A DNA stretch of 64,000 nt from Micromonospora sp. R77. Its GTDB lineage: Bacteria > Actinomycetota > Actinomycetes > Mycobacteriales > Micromonosporaceae. This document shows, one piece after another, positions 36,826-45,823 of the stretch. The stretch's first letter is position 1. Each line of letters starts with the position of its first letter. The stretch covers positions 4,340,001 to 4,404,000 of the forward strand of contig NZ_JALDST010000001.1 in NCBI RefSeq assembly GCF_022747945.1, in the 5' to 3' direction. The notes under the pieces are model-generated. The model did not search any database. It was not told the DNA's origin and was given only the letters and a program-made list of their open reading frames with translations. The position numbers and the translations under genes were made by a program.

Positions 36826-39288
36826 ATGGCGGGCCGTACCTCTCAGGCGAGCCGGCGGCGCGGCGCGTCGCCGCGCGGCACCACGAACAGTCGTGCCCGC
36901 CAACCGGCGAAGAAGACCACCCGGGCCCCGGCCCGGCGGCGACCCGCGGCCCGACCCGGCCCCGCCGTCTACGTCGGACGCGCGGTCGGCGCGGTCTGGA
37001 TGGGCCTGGCCCACGGCGTCGGCTGGGCGGTACGCGGTGCCGGCCGGCAGGTCGCCTCGGCCCGTGGCCTCGACCCGGAGCACCGCCGCGACGGCGGCGG
37101 GCTGCTCCTGTTCGGCCTCGCCATCCTCAGCGCGGTGGCGATCTGGTTCGGCGGCGCCGGCCCGGTCGGCGCCCGGCTGGCCGACACCGTCCGGCTCTTC
37201 CTCGGCGCGATCGCGATCGTGGTCCCGGTGCTGCTGATGATCGGCGCCTGGCGGCTGATGCGGACCCCGGCCGATCCCGAGCACCGCGGCCGTGGCCTGG
37301 TCGGCTGGGGGTCCATGCTGGTCGCCACCGCGGCGATGCTGCACATCGGACAGGATCCGGTCGACTCGGTCCAGCGCGACTACGCCGGCGGTCTGATCGG
37401 CGCGGGCCTCGGCGACCTGCTGGAGGCGGGGTTGACCGCCTGGGTGGCCGTGCCGCTGCTGATCCTGCTGCTGGTCTTCGGCCTGCTGGTGGTGACCGCC
37501 ACCCCGATCAACAAGATCCCCGAGCGGCTGGGGTTGCTCGCCGGCACGCTGGTCGCGCCGCCTGAGGTCGCCGACGACGAGACCGAGATCGTGGTGGTGG
37601 AGAAGCCGGCCCGCAAGCGGCCGGCCAAACGGCTGCCGCCACCGCTGGACCCGGACGACCCGGACGCCGACCTGGACGGCGTCGACCTCCAGGACACCCT
37701 GGTCATCCCGCGCAAGCCGCCGTCGAAGGTGCCCGCCAGCCGCAAGCCGGTCGAGCCGCCGGAGCACTCGCCGCTGCCCACCCGGGCCGAGCAGCTCGAA
37801 CTCAACGGGCTGGCCGGCGACTACACCCTGCCGCCGGCCAACATGCTCAGCGGCGGCGCCGCGCCGAAGACCCGGAGCAAGGCCAACGACGAGGTGATCG
37901 CCGCGCTGACCGGGGTCTTCGACCAGTTCGGGGTGGACGCTGCGGTCACCGGCTTCACCCGGGGCCCGACGGTCACCCGCTACGAGGTCGAGCTCGGCCC
38001 GGCCGTCAAGGTCGAGCGGATCACCCAGCTCTCCCGCAACATCGCGTACGCGGTGAAGTCGCCGGACGTGCGGATCCTCAGCCCGATCCCGGGCAAGAGC
38101 GCGGTCGGCGTGGAGATCCCGAACACCGACCCGGAGAACGTGGCGCTCGGCGACGTGCTGCGCTCCCGGGCGGCCACCAGCGATCACCACCCGATGGTGG
38201 TGGCGCTCGGCAAGGACATCGAGGGCGGCTTCGTGGTGGCCAACCTCGCGAAGATGCCGCACATCCTGATCGCCGGCGCGACCGGCGCCGGCAAGTCGTC
38301 CTGCCTGAACTCGCTGCTGGTGTCGATCCTCACCCGGGCCACCCCGGACGAGGTGCGGCTGCTGCTGATCGACCCGAAGCGGGTCGAGATGACCGGCTAC
38401 GAGGGCATCCCGCACCTGGTCACCCCGATCGTGACCAACGCGAAGAAGGCGGCCGACTCGCTGGACTGGGTGGTCCGCGAGATGGACATGCGCTATGACG
38501 ACCTCGCCGCCAACGGGGTCCGGCACATCGACGACTTCAACCGCAAGGTGCGCAACGGCGAGATCAAGGCCCCGCCGGGCAGCGAGCGGGAGATGCGCCC
38601 CTATCCCTATCTGCTGGTGATCGTGGACGAGCTGGCCGACCTGATGATGGTCGCCCCGCGCGACGTGGAGGACTCGGTCGTCCGGATCACCCAGCTCGCC
38701 CGGGCCGCCGGCATCCACCTGGTGCTGGCCACCCAGCGGCCGTCGGTCGACGTGGTCACCGGCCTGATCAAGGCGAACGTGCCGTCCCGGCTGGCGTTCG
38801 CCACCTCCAGCCTCGCCGACTCGCGGGTCATCCTCGACCAGCCCGGCGCGGAGAAGCTGCTCGGCCGCGGTGACGGGCTCTTCCTGCCGATGGGCGCGTC
38901 CAAGCCGGTCCGGATCCAGGGCGCCTGGGTGACCGAGCGCGAGATCGCCGACGTGGTGAAGTTCTGCAAGGACCAGCGCGAGCCGGAGTTCCGCCCGGAC
39001 GTGCTCGCCCCGGCGCAGGAGAACAAGAAGAAGATCGACGAGGACATCGGCGACGACCTGGACCTGCTGGTGCAGGCGGTGGAGCTGGTGGTCACCTCCC
39101 AGTTCGGCTCCACCTCGATGCTCCAGCGCAAGCTGCGGGTCGGCTTCGCCAAGGCCGGCCGGCTGATGGACCTGATGGAGACCCGGGGCGTGGTCGGCCC
39201 CTCCGAGGGCTCCAAGGCGCGCGACGTGCTGGTCAAGCCCGACGAGCTGGAAGAGGTGCTGGTCGGGCTGCGCGGCGCCGAGGACTAG
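36826..39288 (+). CDS. ftsK: DNA translocase FtsK/SpoIIIE
   Basis: FtsK, 820 residues, anchors at the septum and pumps chromosomal DNA during division or sporulation. After a very basic N-terminus (RRRGASPRG, KKTTRAPARRRPAAR) come about four transmembrane helices (residues ~85-230), an acidic/Pro linker, the alpha domain from ~340, the RecA-like motor with Walker A GATGAGKSS (484-492) and Walker B LLVIVDELADLMM, and the gamma winged helix that reads KOPS-like signals (SSMLQRKLRVGFAKAGRLMD split, near 765-800). The conserved PPTVTRYE-type motif appears as GPTVTRYEVELGP. Starts at ATG 36826 in leaderless position. All functional residues look intact. Confidence 0.96.
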   Translation: MAGRTSQASRRRGASPRGTTNSRARQPAKKTTRAPARRRPAARPGPAVYVGRAVGAVWMGLAHGVGWAVRGAGRQVASARGLDPEHRRDGGGLLLFGLAILSAVAIWFGGAGPVGARLADTVRLFLGAIAIVVPVLLMIGAWRLMRTPADPEHRGRGLVGWGSMLVATAAMLHIGQDPVDSVQRDYAGGLIGAGLGDLLEAGLTAWVAVPLLILLLVFGLLVVTATPINKIPERLGLLAGTLVAPPEVADDETEIVVVEKPARKRPAKRLPPPLDPDDPDADLDGVDLQDTLVIPRKPPSKVPASRKPVEPPEHSPLPTRAEQLELNGLAGDYTLPPANMLSGGAAPKTRSKANDEVIAALTGVFDQFGVDAAVTGFTRGPTVTRYEVELGPAVKVERITQLSRNIAYAVKSPDVRILSPIPGKSAVGVEIPNTDPENVALGDVLRSRAATSDHHPMVVALGKDIEGGFVVANLAKMPHILIAGATGAGKSSCLNSLLVSILTRATPDEVRLLLIDPKRVEMTGYEGIPHLVTPIVTNAKKAADSLDWVVREMDMRYDDLAANGVRHIDDFNRKVRNGEIKAPPGSEREMRPYPYLLVIVDELADLMMVAPRDVEDSVVRITQLARAAGIHLVLATQRPSVDVVTGLIKANVPSRLAFATSSLADSRVILDQPGAEKLLGRGDGLFLPMGASKPVRIQGAWVTEREIADVVKFCKDQREPEFRPDVLAPAQENKKKIDEDIGDDLDLLVQAVELVVTSQFGSTSMLQRKLRVGFAKAGRLMDLMETRGVVGPSEGSKARDVLVKPDELEEVLVGLRGAED

Positions 39289-39301
39289 GACCACGACGCA
39301 C

Positions 39302-39336
39302 GACAGGGCCCGCCGGACGATCCGGCGGGCCCTGTC
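39302..39336. terminator. Perfect 16-bp hairpin after ftsK
   Basis: GACAGGGCCCGCCGGA (39302-39317) and TCCGGCGGGCCCTGTC (39321-39336) with loop CGA; between converging genes, so it probably works both ways. Confidence 0.8.
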
Positions 39337-39348
39337 GGCGTACGGGGG

Positions 39349-39594
39349 TCAGGAGTTCAGCAGGGCGGCGGCGAGCACCATGCCGAGGAGCGCACCGACC
39401 ACGCTCGCCGCGGCGGCGTACCAGCCCAGCGGCTTGTCACCGAGCACCGCGCCGACGATGCCGAGGACCAGACCGGCGAGGCCGAACAGCGGCGGCAGGA
39501 AGAGGACCGCGATGACGGCGAAGACGAAACCCAGGATGGTGCAGATCCGCGCGGCGTTGCTGCGCGGGCGGGCGGTGGCGTGGATGTCGGCCAT
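39349..39594 (-). CDS. Small DUF4190-like membrane protein
   Basis: An 81-residue protein with two hydrophobic segments: a first (ICTILGFVFAVIAVLFLPPLFGLAGLVLG, read as one long segment with a turn) and a last (AAAASVVGALLGMVLAAALL). The glycine-rich G-x-x-L-G-I-V-G-x-x-L-G-D-K motif between them is typical of small DUF4190/DUF308-type membrane proteins found near many actinobacterial genes. Role unknown. Shine-Dalgarno GGAGGAC is upstream on the minus strand. Confidence 0.75.
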   Translation of the reverse strand: MADIHATARPRSNAARICTILGFVFAVIAVLFLPPLFGLAGLVLGIVGAVLGDKPLGWYAAAASVVGALLGMVLAAALLNS

Positions 39595-39687
39595 GGTGTC
39601 CTCCGTGAGTGGGCCCGTGGGTGGGTGGCCCGCTCTCTACCCAGACGGCGCGTGCGGTACGCATCGATGCGATCGGGGCGATACCGG

Positions 39688-40002
39688 TCAGTGGAAGACC
39701 TTCAGCCCGACCACGCCCGCGACGACCAGGAACAGGCAGCCGATCCGGGGCAGGCTGGTCGACTCCCCGAGCGCCAGCATGCCGACCAGCGCGGTGCCCA
39801 CCGCGCCGATGCCCACCCAGACGGCGTAGCCGGTGCCGACCGGGATGTCGCGCAGCGCGTACGCCAGGCCGGCCATGCTCAGCACCAGCGAGACGGCGAA
39901 GACGGCGGAGGGGAGGGGGCGGCTGAAGCCGGCGCTGCGGTCGAGGGCGATCGCCCACGCCGTCTCCAGCAGTCCGGAGAGCACCAGCACGATCCAGGCC
40001 AT
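39688..40002 (-). CDS. Small multidrug resistance (SMR) family exporter, SugE/Gdx-like
   Basis: A 104-residue four-helix SMR protein. MAWIVLVLSGLLETAWAIALDRS carries the conserved Glu (E13) that couples proton and substrate; GTGYAVWVGIGAVGTALVGML is the family's third helix. The W-A-x-A-L-x-x-S pattern after the Glu and the A-W-I-x-L start are closer to SugE/Gdx guanidinium exporters than to EmrE, so guanidinium export is the leading guess. Only one SMR gene is here, consistent with homodimeric Gdx. The upstream leader has a 10-bp inverted repeat but no recognisable guanidine riboswitch. Confidence 0.88.
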   Translation of the reverse strand: MAWIVLVLSGLLETAWAIALDRSAGFSRPLPSAVFAVSLVLSMAGLAYALRDIPVGTGYAVWVGIGAVGTALVGMLALGESTSLPRIGCLFLVVAGVVGLKVFH

Positions 40003-40040
40003 GGGGTCACCTCGGGGCGCGGGCCCGGCCGCCGGGGCCG

Positions 40041-40100
40041 GGACGAGTCGGTCGTGGTCCGGGGCGTCTTGGCCTGACCGGGTACGCCCACGACTCGTCC
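40041..40100 (-). promoter_or_regulatory. Inverted repeat in the SMR leader
   Basis: GGACGAGTCG (40041-40050) and its complement CGACTCGTCC (40091-40100) are 40 bases apart in the 266-base gap between the SMR gene and the ornithine-cyclodeaminase gene. It might be a leader structure or an operator of either gene. The ykkC and mini-ykkC consensus boxes were looked for and not found. Confidence 0.35.
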
Positions 40101-40268
40101 GGGACGGCGGCCGGTCGGATGCCGGCGGGTGCCGCCACGCTCGACGCTAGCACCGGTGCCGTGGCTTCCCGCGCGTGCGACGGCCTGACCGGGGGAGCGA
40201 CCGCCGGTGCGGTGACCTTCCCCACCGACGGTGGAGATGAACCTCACTTCAGGTTGCAGGATGGATCC

Positions 40269-41198
40269 ATGAGCCTGCTCCTCACCGACGATGACGTCGC
40301 CGCGCTGGACGCCCCCACCACGGTCGCCGCGATGCGGGACGCGCTGCTCGCCGCCCATGCCGGCCGACTGGTCGCCCCGCCCCGGGCGTCCGCGTCGCTC
40401 GACGGCGGCCGGCTGGTGCTCACCGCCGGCCACCTCACCGGCGAGTGGTACGGCTTCCGCTCCTACGACACGTTCGGGCACCCGGAGAGCGAGCAGCTGG
40501 TGGTGCTGCACGACGCGGTGACCGGGGCGGTGCGGGCCATCGCCGTCGGCGAGGAGCTGGGCTCCCGACGGACCGGGGGACTCGGCGGGGTCGCGGTGGA
40601 CGCCCTCGCCCGCCCCGACGCGGCCACCGTCGGCGTGATCGGCTCCGGCCGGCAGGCCTGGACCCAGCTCTGGGCCACCGCCGCGGTACGCCCGCTGCGC
40701 GAGGTGACCGTGCACAGCCGGTCGGCCGCCCGACGGGAGGCGTTCGCCGCCCGGGTCCGGGCCGAGCTGGGCGTACCGGCCCGGGCCGTCGGGACCGCCC
40801 GCGAGGCGGTGGCCGACCGGGACGTCGTGGTGCTCGCCACCACCAGCACCACGCCGGTGCTCGACGCGGCCGACCTGGCCCCGGGCACCCACGTCAACGC
40901 CGTCGGCTTCAAGCAGGCCGACCGGCGGGAGTTCGGCACCGACCTGCTGGACGTCGCCGAGGTGCTGGTCACCGACTCACCGGCGCAGGCCGCCGCGTAC
41001 GCCCCGCCGATGCTCGCCGCCGTCGAGCCGTACGCCGGAAGGCTGCGTGACCTGGGCGCGGTGCTGGCGGGGGCGGTCCCGGGCCGGACCGGCGCGGACC
41101 AGATCTCGGTCTTCTGCTCCACCGGCCTGGCCGGCACCGAGGTCTTCCTGCTCGACCGCCTCACCCGCACCCGCGCCGCGCTGCACCCCCTCCGGTGA
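40269..41198 (+). CDS. Ornithine cyclodeaminase / mu-crystallin family protein
   Basis: A 309-residue NAD(P)-dependent enzyme of the OCD/mu-crystallin family. The Rossmann motif VGVIGSGRQAWTQL is followed by VTVHSRSAARREAFAARV, and GGRLVLTAGHLTGEWYGFRSY sits at the substrate region; GVAVDALARPDA precedes the Rossmann fold as in the family. Members include ornithine cyclodeaminase, ketimine reductases and alanine dehydrogenases of archaea, so the exact reaction cannot be named. ATG 40269 fits the family N-terminus (SLLLTDDDVAAL); the longer open frame upstream reads through the leader and is not family-like. Confidence 0.85.
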   Translation: MSLLLTDDDVAALDAPTTVAAMRDALLAAHAGRLVAPPRASASLDGGRLVLTAGHLTGEWYGFRSYDTFGHPESEQLVVLHDAVTGAVRAIAVGEELGSRRTGGLGGVAVDALARPDAATVGVIGSGRQAWTQLWATAAVRPLREVTVHSRSAARREAFAARVRAELGVPARAVGTAREAVADRDVVVLATTSTTPVLDAADLAPGTHVNAVGFKQADRREFGTDLLDVAEVLVTDSPAQAAAYAPPMLAAVEPYAGRLRDLGAVLAGAVPGRTGADQISVFCSTGLAGTEVFLLDRLTRTRAALHPLR

Positions 41199-41270
41199 GC
41201 TGCACCGCACCGGACCCGGCACCCGGGCGGGCGGCGCGGGGGTCGCCGCGCGGCCCGGTACCCTCGGATG

Positions 41271-42782
41271 GTGTCTGCCAACCCCAACCCCCCTGCTCCC
41301 GCCGAGAGCCGTCGCGTCGCCCTGCTGACCCTGGGCTGCGCCCGTAACGAGGTCGACTCGGAGGAGCTGGCTGCCCGGCTGCACGCCGACGGCTGGCAGG
41401 TGACCACCGACGGCGAGGGCGCCGACGTGGTGGTCGTCAACACCTGCGGTTTCGTGGAGAAGGCCAAGCAGGACTCCATCCAGACGCTGCTCGCCGCCGC
41501 CGACACCGGCGCCAAGGTGGTCGCGGCCGGCTGCATGGCCGAGCGGTACGGCCGCGAGCTGGCCGACAGCCTGCCCGAGGCGCAGGCGGTGCTGAGCTTC
41601 GACGACTACCCGGACATCGCCGCCCGGCTGGACGCGGTGGTGGCCGGCGAGTCGTTCGCCGCGCACACCCCGCGCGACCGGCGCGAGCTGCTGCCGCTCA
41701 CCCCGGTCCAGCGCCAGTCGTCGGCGGTGTCGCTGCCCGGCCACGGCACCCCGACCCGGGTCGCCCCGCAGACCGACGAGCACACCCCGGCCCACCTGCG
41801 GCAGGTGCTGCGGCACCGGCTCGACACCGGTCCGGTCGCCTCGCTCAAGCTGGCCAGCGGGTGCGACCGACGCTGCGCGTTCTGCGCCATCCCCGCCTTC
41901 CGCGGCGCCTTCGTCTCGCGTACGCCGGACGAGCTGCTCGCCGAGGCGGAGTGGCTGGCCGGCACGGGCGTCCGGGAGCTGGTGCTGGTCAGCGAGAACT
42001 CGACGTCGTACGGCAAGGACCTGGGCGACCCGCGGGCGCTGGAGAAGCTGCTGCCGCAGCTCGCCGCGATCGACGGCATCGTCCGGGTGCGGGCCAGCTA
42101 TCTCCAGCCCGCCGAGACCCGGCCCGGCCTGGTCGAGGTGATCGCCACCACGCCCGGCGTCGCGCCCTACTTCGACCTGTCGTTCCAGCACTCCAGCGAG
42201 CCGGTGCTGCGCCGGATGCGCCGCTTCGGCTCCACCGACCGGTTCCTGGAGCTGTTGGCCTCCGCCCGCGCCCTCGCCCCGACGGCCGGCGCGCGGAGCA
42301 ACTTCATCGTCGGTTTCCCCGGCGAGACCCGGGCCGACGTCGACGAGCTGGTCCGGTTCCTGACCGAGGCGCGGCTCGACGCGATCGGCATGTTCGACTA
42401 CAGCGACGAGGACGGCACGGAGGCCGCCGGGCTGTCCGGCAAGGTCTCCGCCGCCACCGTCAAGCGCCGCTACGACCGGCTCAGCGCGCTCGCCGACGAG
42501 CTCTGCTCGCAGCGGGCCGAGGAGCGGCTCGGTTCGACCGTCGAGGTGCTGGTGGACTCGGTCGACGACGGCGTGGTCGAGGGGCGGGCGGCCCACCAGG
42601 CCCCTGAGGTCGACGGCTCGACCACCCTGGTCGCGCCCGCCGCCGGTGGGGTCGACCTGGCCGCGCTGCGCCCCGGCGACCTGGTCCGGGCCACGGTCAC
42701 CGCGACCGAGGGCGTCGACCTGGTGGCCGTACCGGATGAGATGATCTCGGCAGCGTCCCGCGCGGCACACGTCGGGTCCTGA
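41271..42782 (+). CDS. rimO: Ribosomal protein S12 methylthiotransferase RimO
   Basis: RimO, about 503 residues, is a radical-SAM enzyme that adds a methylthio group to Asp of ribosomal protein S12. The N-terminal UPF0004 domain starts [20 protein letters not shown] with Cys ligands of the auxiliary cluster; the radical-SAM CxxxCxxC motif is CDRRCAFC; the C-terminal TRAM domain ends near [11 protein letters not shown] long loop near residues 125-180 is rich in Thr/Pro/His. TACCCT (41259-41264) lies six bases before GTG 41271 and three before ATG 41268, so GTG 41271 is preferred as a leaderless start. It precedes pgsA, the common actinobacterial order. Confidence 0.94.
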   Translation: MSANPNPPAPAESRRVALLTLGCARNEVDSEELAARLHADGWQVTTDGEGADVVVVNTCGFVEKAKQDSIQTLLAAADTGAKVVAAGCMAERYGRELADSLPEAQAVLSFDDYPDIAARLDAVVAGESFAAHTPRDRRELLPLTPVQRQSSAVSLPGHGTPTRVAPQTDEHTPAHLRQVLRHRLDTGPVASLKLASGCDRRCAFCAIPAFRGAFVSRTPDELLAEAEWLAGTGVRELVLVSENSTSYGKDLGDPRALEKLLPQLAAIDGIVRVRASYLQPAETRPGLVEVIATTPGVAPYFDLSFQHSSEPVLRRMRRFGSTDRFLELLASARALAPTAGARSNFIVGFPGETRADVDELVRFLTEARLDAIGMFDYSDEDGTEAAGLSGKVSAATVKRRYDRLSALADELCSQRAEERLGSTVEVLVDSVDDGVVEGRAAHQAPEVDGSTTLVAPAAGGVDLAALRPGDLVRATVTATEGVDLVAVPDEMISAASRAAHVGS

Positions 42783-42846
42783 CGGAGTGGGGGAGCCACG
42801 TGGTGGGGTGCCGGGAACGCCACGGCGGCCGGAGCGGGGTGCGGAG

Positions 42847-43437
42847 ATGACCGGAGCGGAGTCGGCGGCGACCCCGGTGGTCGCCCGGGTGCCCGTGCTC
42901 AACGCGGCGAATGCGCTGACCGCGCTGCGGCTGATGCTGGTGCCGGTCTTCGGCGCGTCGGTGATCCTGTCGGGGATGACCCACGCCGGCTGGCGGATCG
43001 CCGCCTGTCTGATCTTCGCGGTGGCCTCGGCGACCGACCTGGTGGACGGCTGGATCGCCCGCCGCTTCGGGCTGGTCACCTCGGTCGGCAAGGTGGCCGA
43101 CCCGATCGCCGACAAGGCGCTCACCGGCGCGGCCCTGCTGCTGCTCTCCTGGTACGACCACCTGCCCTGGTGGGTGACCGTGGTGATCCTGACCCGTGAG
43201 CTGGGCATCACCGCGCTGCGCTTCTGGGTGATCCGGCACGGCGTGATCGCGGCCAGCCGCGGCGGCAAGATCAAGACTGCGCTGCAGATCCTCGCCATCG
43301 CCTGGTACCTCTGGCCGATGCCCGCCGCCCTGGCCGCCGTCGGCCCCTGGATCATGGGCGCCGCCGTGCTCGTCACGGTCCTCACCGGCTTCGACTACAT
43401 CGCCCAGGCCCTCCGCCTCCGCCGCCCCACCCCCTGA
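42847..43437 (+). CDS. pgsA: CDP-alcohol phosphatidyltransferase, PgsA type
   Basis: A 196-residue membrane enzyme with the CDP-alcohol phosphotransferase motif D-x2-D-G-x2-A-R-x8-G-x3-D-x3-D, visible as DLVDGWIARRFGLVTSVGKV followed by ADPIADK. It most likely makes phosphatidylglycerol phosphate from CDP-diacylglycerol and glycerol-3-phosphate. Six helices are expected. In mycobacteria the equivalent gene (pgsA3) lies directly before clgR-pspA, and the same order is seen here with cinA inserted. ATG 42847 is preferred; the frame is open ~60 bases upstream. Confidence 0.92.
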   Translation: MTGAESAATPVVARVPVLNAANALTALRLMLVPVFGASVILSGMTHAGWRIAACLIFAVASATDLVDGWIARRFGLVTSVGKVADPIADKALTGAALLLLSWYDHLPWWVTVVILTRELGITALRFWVIRHGVIAASRGGKIKTALQILAIAWYLWPMPAALAAVGPWIMGAAVLVTVLTGFDYIAQALRLRRPTP

Positions 43438-43527
43438 CCCCCGCCTCGCCCCCGCCCCCGCCCCCGCCCCGTTGATCATGGGGTTGGCGGCGGTTACGGA
43501 GATCCACCACGCCGCCAACCCATGATC
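43438..43527 (+). repeat. C-rich tract plus GATCATGG-family hairpin, copy 2
   Basis: After the pgsA stop come about 33 bases that are almost only C with few G (43438-43470), then arms GATCATGGGGTTGGCGGCG (43474-43492) and CGCCGCCAACCCATGATC (43510-43527) with one bulged base and loop GTTACGGAGATCCACCA. Arms and loop match the element at 14237-14291 read on the other strand. Together the tract and hairpin look like a 3'-end module, possibly a Rho site with a stabilising hairpin. Confidence 0.75.
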
Positions 43528-43603
43528 GACGGGGAACGGGCGGGTGTGGGGGGTTCGGCTGGGAGGATGAGTAGGGGTGGTCGGTGAGGGAAGGAGTTCC
43601 GGC

Positions 43604-44155
43604 ATGGGGACGGATGCGAACCACGAACGGCCCGCCGGGAGTCCGGCGGCGGCCGTCGTGCACAGCCTGCACGAGCGCCACGAGACCCTCGCGACCGTCG
43701 AGTCACTCACCGGCGGGCTGCTGTCCGCCTCGATCGTCGAGATCGCCGGGGTGAGCGGCATCTACCGGGGCGGCCTGGTGGTCTACGCCACCGAGCTGAA
43801 GTCGGAGCTGGCCGGCGTACCGGAGGACCTGCTCGCCGCGCGCGGACCGGTCGACCCGGACGTGGCGGTCGCGCTGGCCGAGGGCGGGCGGCGCCGGTGC
43901 GGGGCCGACTGGGGCCTCGCCACCACCGGCGTGGCCGGCCCGGAACCGCAGGACGGCAAGCCGGTCGGCCTGGTCTACGTGGCGGTGGCCGGTCCGACCG
44001 GCACCGACGTGCGGCGGCTCGACCTGGACGGCGGGCGCGACCACATCCGCTCGGCGGCGGTGATCGAGGCGCTGCGGCTGCTGGCCGAGCGGATCCAGTC
44101 CGACACGCCCGACGACGTGGTCGGTGCCGAGCAGGCCGGGGCCGGTTCCCGGTGA
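43604..44155 (+). CDS. CinA C-terminal family amidohydrolase (PncC-like)
   Basis: A 183-residue stand-alone CinA C-terminal domain. [22 protein letters not shown] is the conserved N-terminal catalytic segment, and [27 protein letters not shown] is the other family signature (in part). These proteins deamidate nicotinamide mononucleotide (PncC), salvaging pyridine nucleotides. It lacks the N-terminal MoCF-like half of full CinA. GAAGGAG (43590-43596) lies seven bases before ATG 43604. It sits between pgsA and clgR as in many actinobacteria. Confidence 0.92.
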   Translation: MGTDANHERPAGSPAAAVVHSLHERHETLATVESLTGGLLSASIVEIAGVSGIYRGGLVVYATELKSELAGVPEDLLAARGPVDPDVAVALAEGGRRRCGADWGLATTGVAGPEPQDGKPVGLVYVAVAGPTGTDVRRLDLDGGRDHIRSAAVIEALRLLAERIQSDTPDDVVGAEQAGAGSR

Positions 44156-44319
44156 CCGCCGGACCAATTCCAGGGGCGGGGTGGGATGTCGCCGGGCCGG
44201 CCAACGGGTACGGTTGCGGGAAGGCTCCGACGGTTCGGCGTCGGCGCCGGGGGCGGTCCACCGCGCCCGGCGCGTCGCGGCCGACCGCGGAGCGGGTGGT
44301 CCCGTCAGGGGGAGGTGCG

Positions 44320-44757
44320 ATGGTCCTGCTACGCCGGGTGATCGGTGACGCGCTGCGGGCGCGCCGACAGGGTCAGCACCGCACGCTGCGGGAGGTCTCC
44401 TCCGCCGCCAACGTCAGCCTCGGCTATCTCTCCGAGATCGAGCGCGGTCAGAAGGAGCCCTCCAGCGAGCTGCTGGCCGCCATCTGCGACGCCCTCGGTG
44501 CCCGCCTCTCCGAGTTGCTGCGCGAGGTCAGCGACACCGTCGCCCTGGCCGAGCAGCTGCCCGGGGTGCTCGTCCCGGTCGCCGACGAGCCGACGCCGGT
44601 CACCACGACCGCCGTCCGCAAGCCCACCAACCGCGGTGTCCGCCACGTCACCTCCGACGGTGCGGTGGCCGTCCAGGTCCGCCAGGACTCGCCGCTGAAG
44701 GCCACCCTGCGCAGCACCCGGGTCCGCCCCGAGCGGGACGTGGTCTGCGCCGCCTGA
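44320..44757 (+). CDS. clgR: XRE-family regulator ClgR
   Basis: A 145-residue regulator with an N-terminal Cro/C1 helix-turn-helix ([20 protein letters not shown], then [19 protein letters not shown]). The [32 protein letters not shown] pattern is that of ClgR, the activator of Clp protease genes and, in mycobacteria, of the pspA operon. GGGGGAGGTGCG precedes ATG 44320. pspA lies 186 bases downstream. Known ClgR proteins are themselves turned over by ClpP via a C-terminal AA; this one ends in VVCAA, which fits. Confidence 0.92.
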   Translation: MVLLRRVIGDALRARRQGQHRTLREVSSAANVSLGYLSEIERGQKEPSSELLAAICDALGARLSELLREVSDTVALAEQLPGVLVPVADEPTPVTTTAVRKPTNRGVRHVTSDGAVAVQVRQDSPLKATLRSTRVRPERDVVCAA

Positions 44758-44943
44758 CCCGGCCACCGCGCTCCGTGGCCGGGCTGGCGTCCGCCGCGTA
44801 GGGTTGATCAGGGTCGCGCCGCACGTCTCGACCGGCGGTACGGATGCCGGGCTGGCGTCCGGCTGGGACGATGGAGACGCGCCGCGGGGCCCGCCGGTCG
44901 GCCCCCGCCCGGCACGCGACGCTACTGAGGGGACAAGGCGGAG

Positions 44944-45807
44944 ATGGCGAACCCGTTCGTCAAGGGTTGGAAGTACCTGATGGCGCTTTTCGGCGCGAAG
45001 CTCGACGAGCACGCCGACCCGAAGGTGCAGATCCAGCAGGCCATCGAGGAGGCCCAGCGGCAGCACCAGGCCCTGGTCCAGCAGGCAGCCGCGGTGATCG
45101 GCAACCAGCGTCAGCTGGAGATGAAGCTGTCCCGGCAGATGTCCGAGGTCGAGACGCTCCAGGCGAACGCCCGGCAGGCGCTGGCGCTGGCCGACCAGGC
45201 CCGGGCCCGGGGCGACGAGACCGAGGCCGGCCGCTACGAACAGTCCGCCCAGCTGCTGGCCACCCAGCTGGTCTCCGCCGAGCAGGCCACCGAGGACCTG
45301 AAGACCCTGCACGACCAGGCGCTCGGTGCCGCCGCGCAGGCCCGCAAGGCGGTCGAGAACAACTCGATGATCCTCCAGCAGAAGCTGGCCGAGCGCACCA
45401 AGCTGCTCAGCCAGCTGGAGCAGGCCAAGATGCAGGAGAGCGTGGCCCGCTCGCTGGAGTCGATGTCCTCGATGACCGCGCCCGGCACCACCCCGTCGCT
45501 GGACGAGGTGCGGGACCGCATCGAGCGCCGCTACGCCACCGCGATGGGCCGCGCCGAGCTGGCCGGCAACTCCGTCGAGGGCCGGATGCTGGAGATCCAG
45601 AAGGCCACCCTCGACTCCGCCGGATCGGCGAGACTGGAGCAGATCCGGTCGAGCATGGCCGGCGAGCAGCTCGCCGGCCGGCCGGAACGGCCCGCGGTGT
45701 CGCAGGCCGGCCCCGCCGCCGACCCGGCGGCTGCCGCCCGCCTCGACGAGATCCGGGCCAGCATGAGCCGGGAACGCGGCACCGGAGACAGCACCGCCAC
45801 GGGCTGA
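44944..45807 (+). CDS. pspA: Phage-shock protein A homologue
   Basis: PspA/IM30, 287 residues, is a cytoplasmic, membrane-associating coiled-coil protein (ESCRT-III-like) that stabilises the membrane under envelope stress. The N-terminus [20 protein letters not shown] is the amphipathic helix and following turn; long coiled coils run from ~residue 25 to 190; a more flexible tail with Pro/Ala follows. The distal part ([13 protein letters not shown], repeated in idea as [12 protein letters not shown]) has two similar segments. AGGGGACAAGGCGGAG precedes ATG 44944. It is downstream of clgR and just before a membrane protein, as in the mycobacterial clgR-pspA-pspM operon. Confidence 0.94.
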   Translation: MANPFVKGWKYLMALFGAKLDEHADPKVQIQQAIEEAQRQHQALVQQAAAVIGNQRQLEMKLSRQMSEVETLQANARQALALADQARARGDETEAGRYEQSAQLLATQLVSAEQATEDLKTLHDQALGAAAQARKAVENNSMILQQKLAERTKLLSQLEQAKMQESVARSLESMSSMTAPGTTPSLDEVRDRIERRYATAMGRAELAGNSVEGRMLEIQKATLDSAGSARLEQIRSSMAGEQLAGRPERPAVSQAGPAADPAAAARLDEIRASMSRERGTGDSTATG

Positions 45808-45823
45808 ACGCGAGGAGACACCG

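Noticed and set aside
40003..40268. Guanidine riboswitch before the SMR exporter gene
   Set aside because: Neither the ykkC-type conserved boxes nor two ACGR-loop hairpins of the mini-ykkC type could be found; only a simple 10-bp inverted repeat is present.
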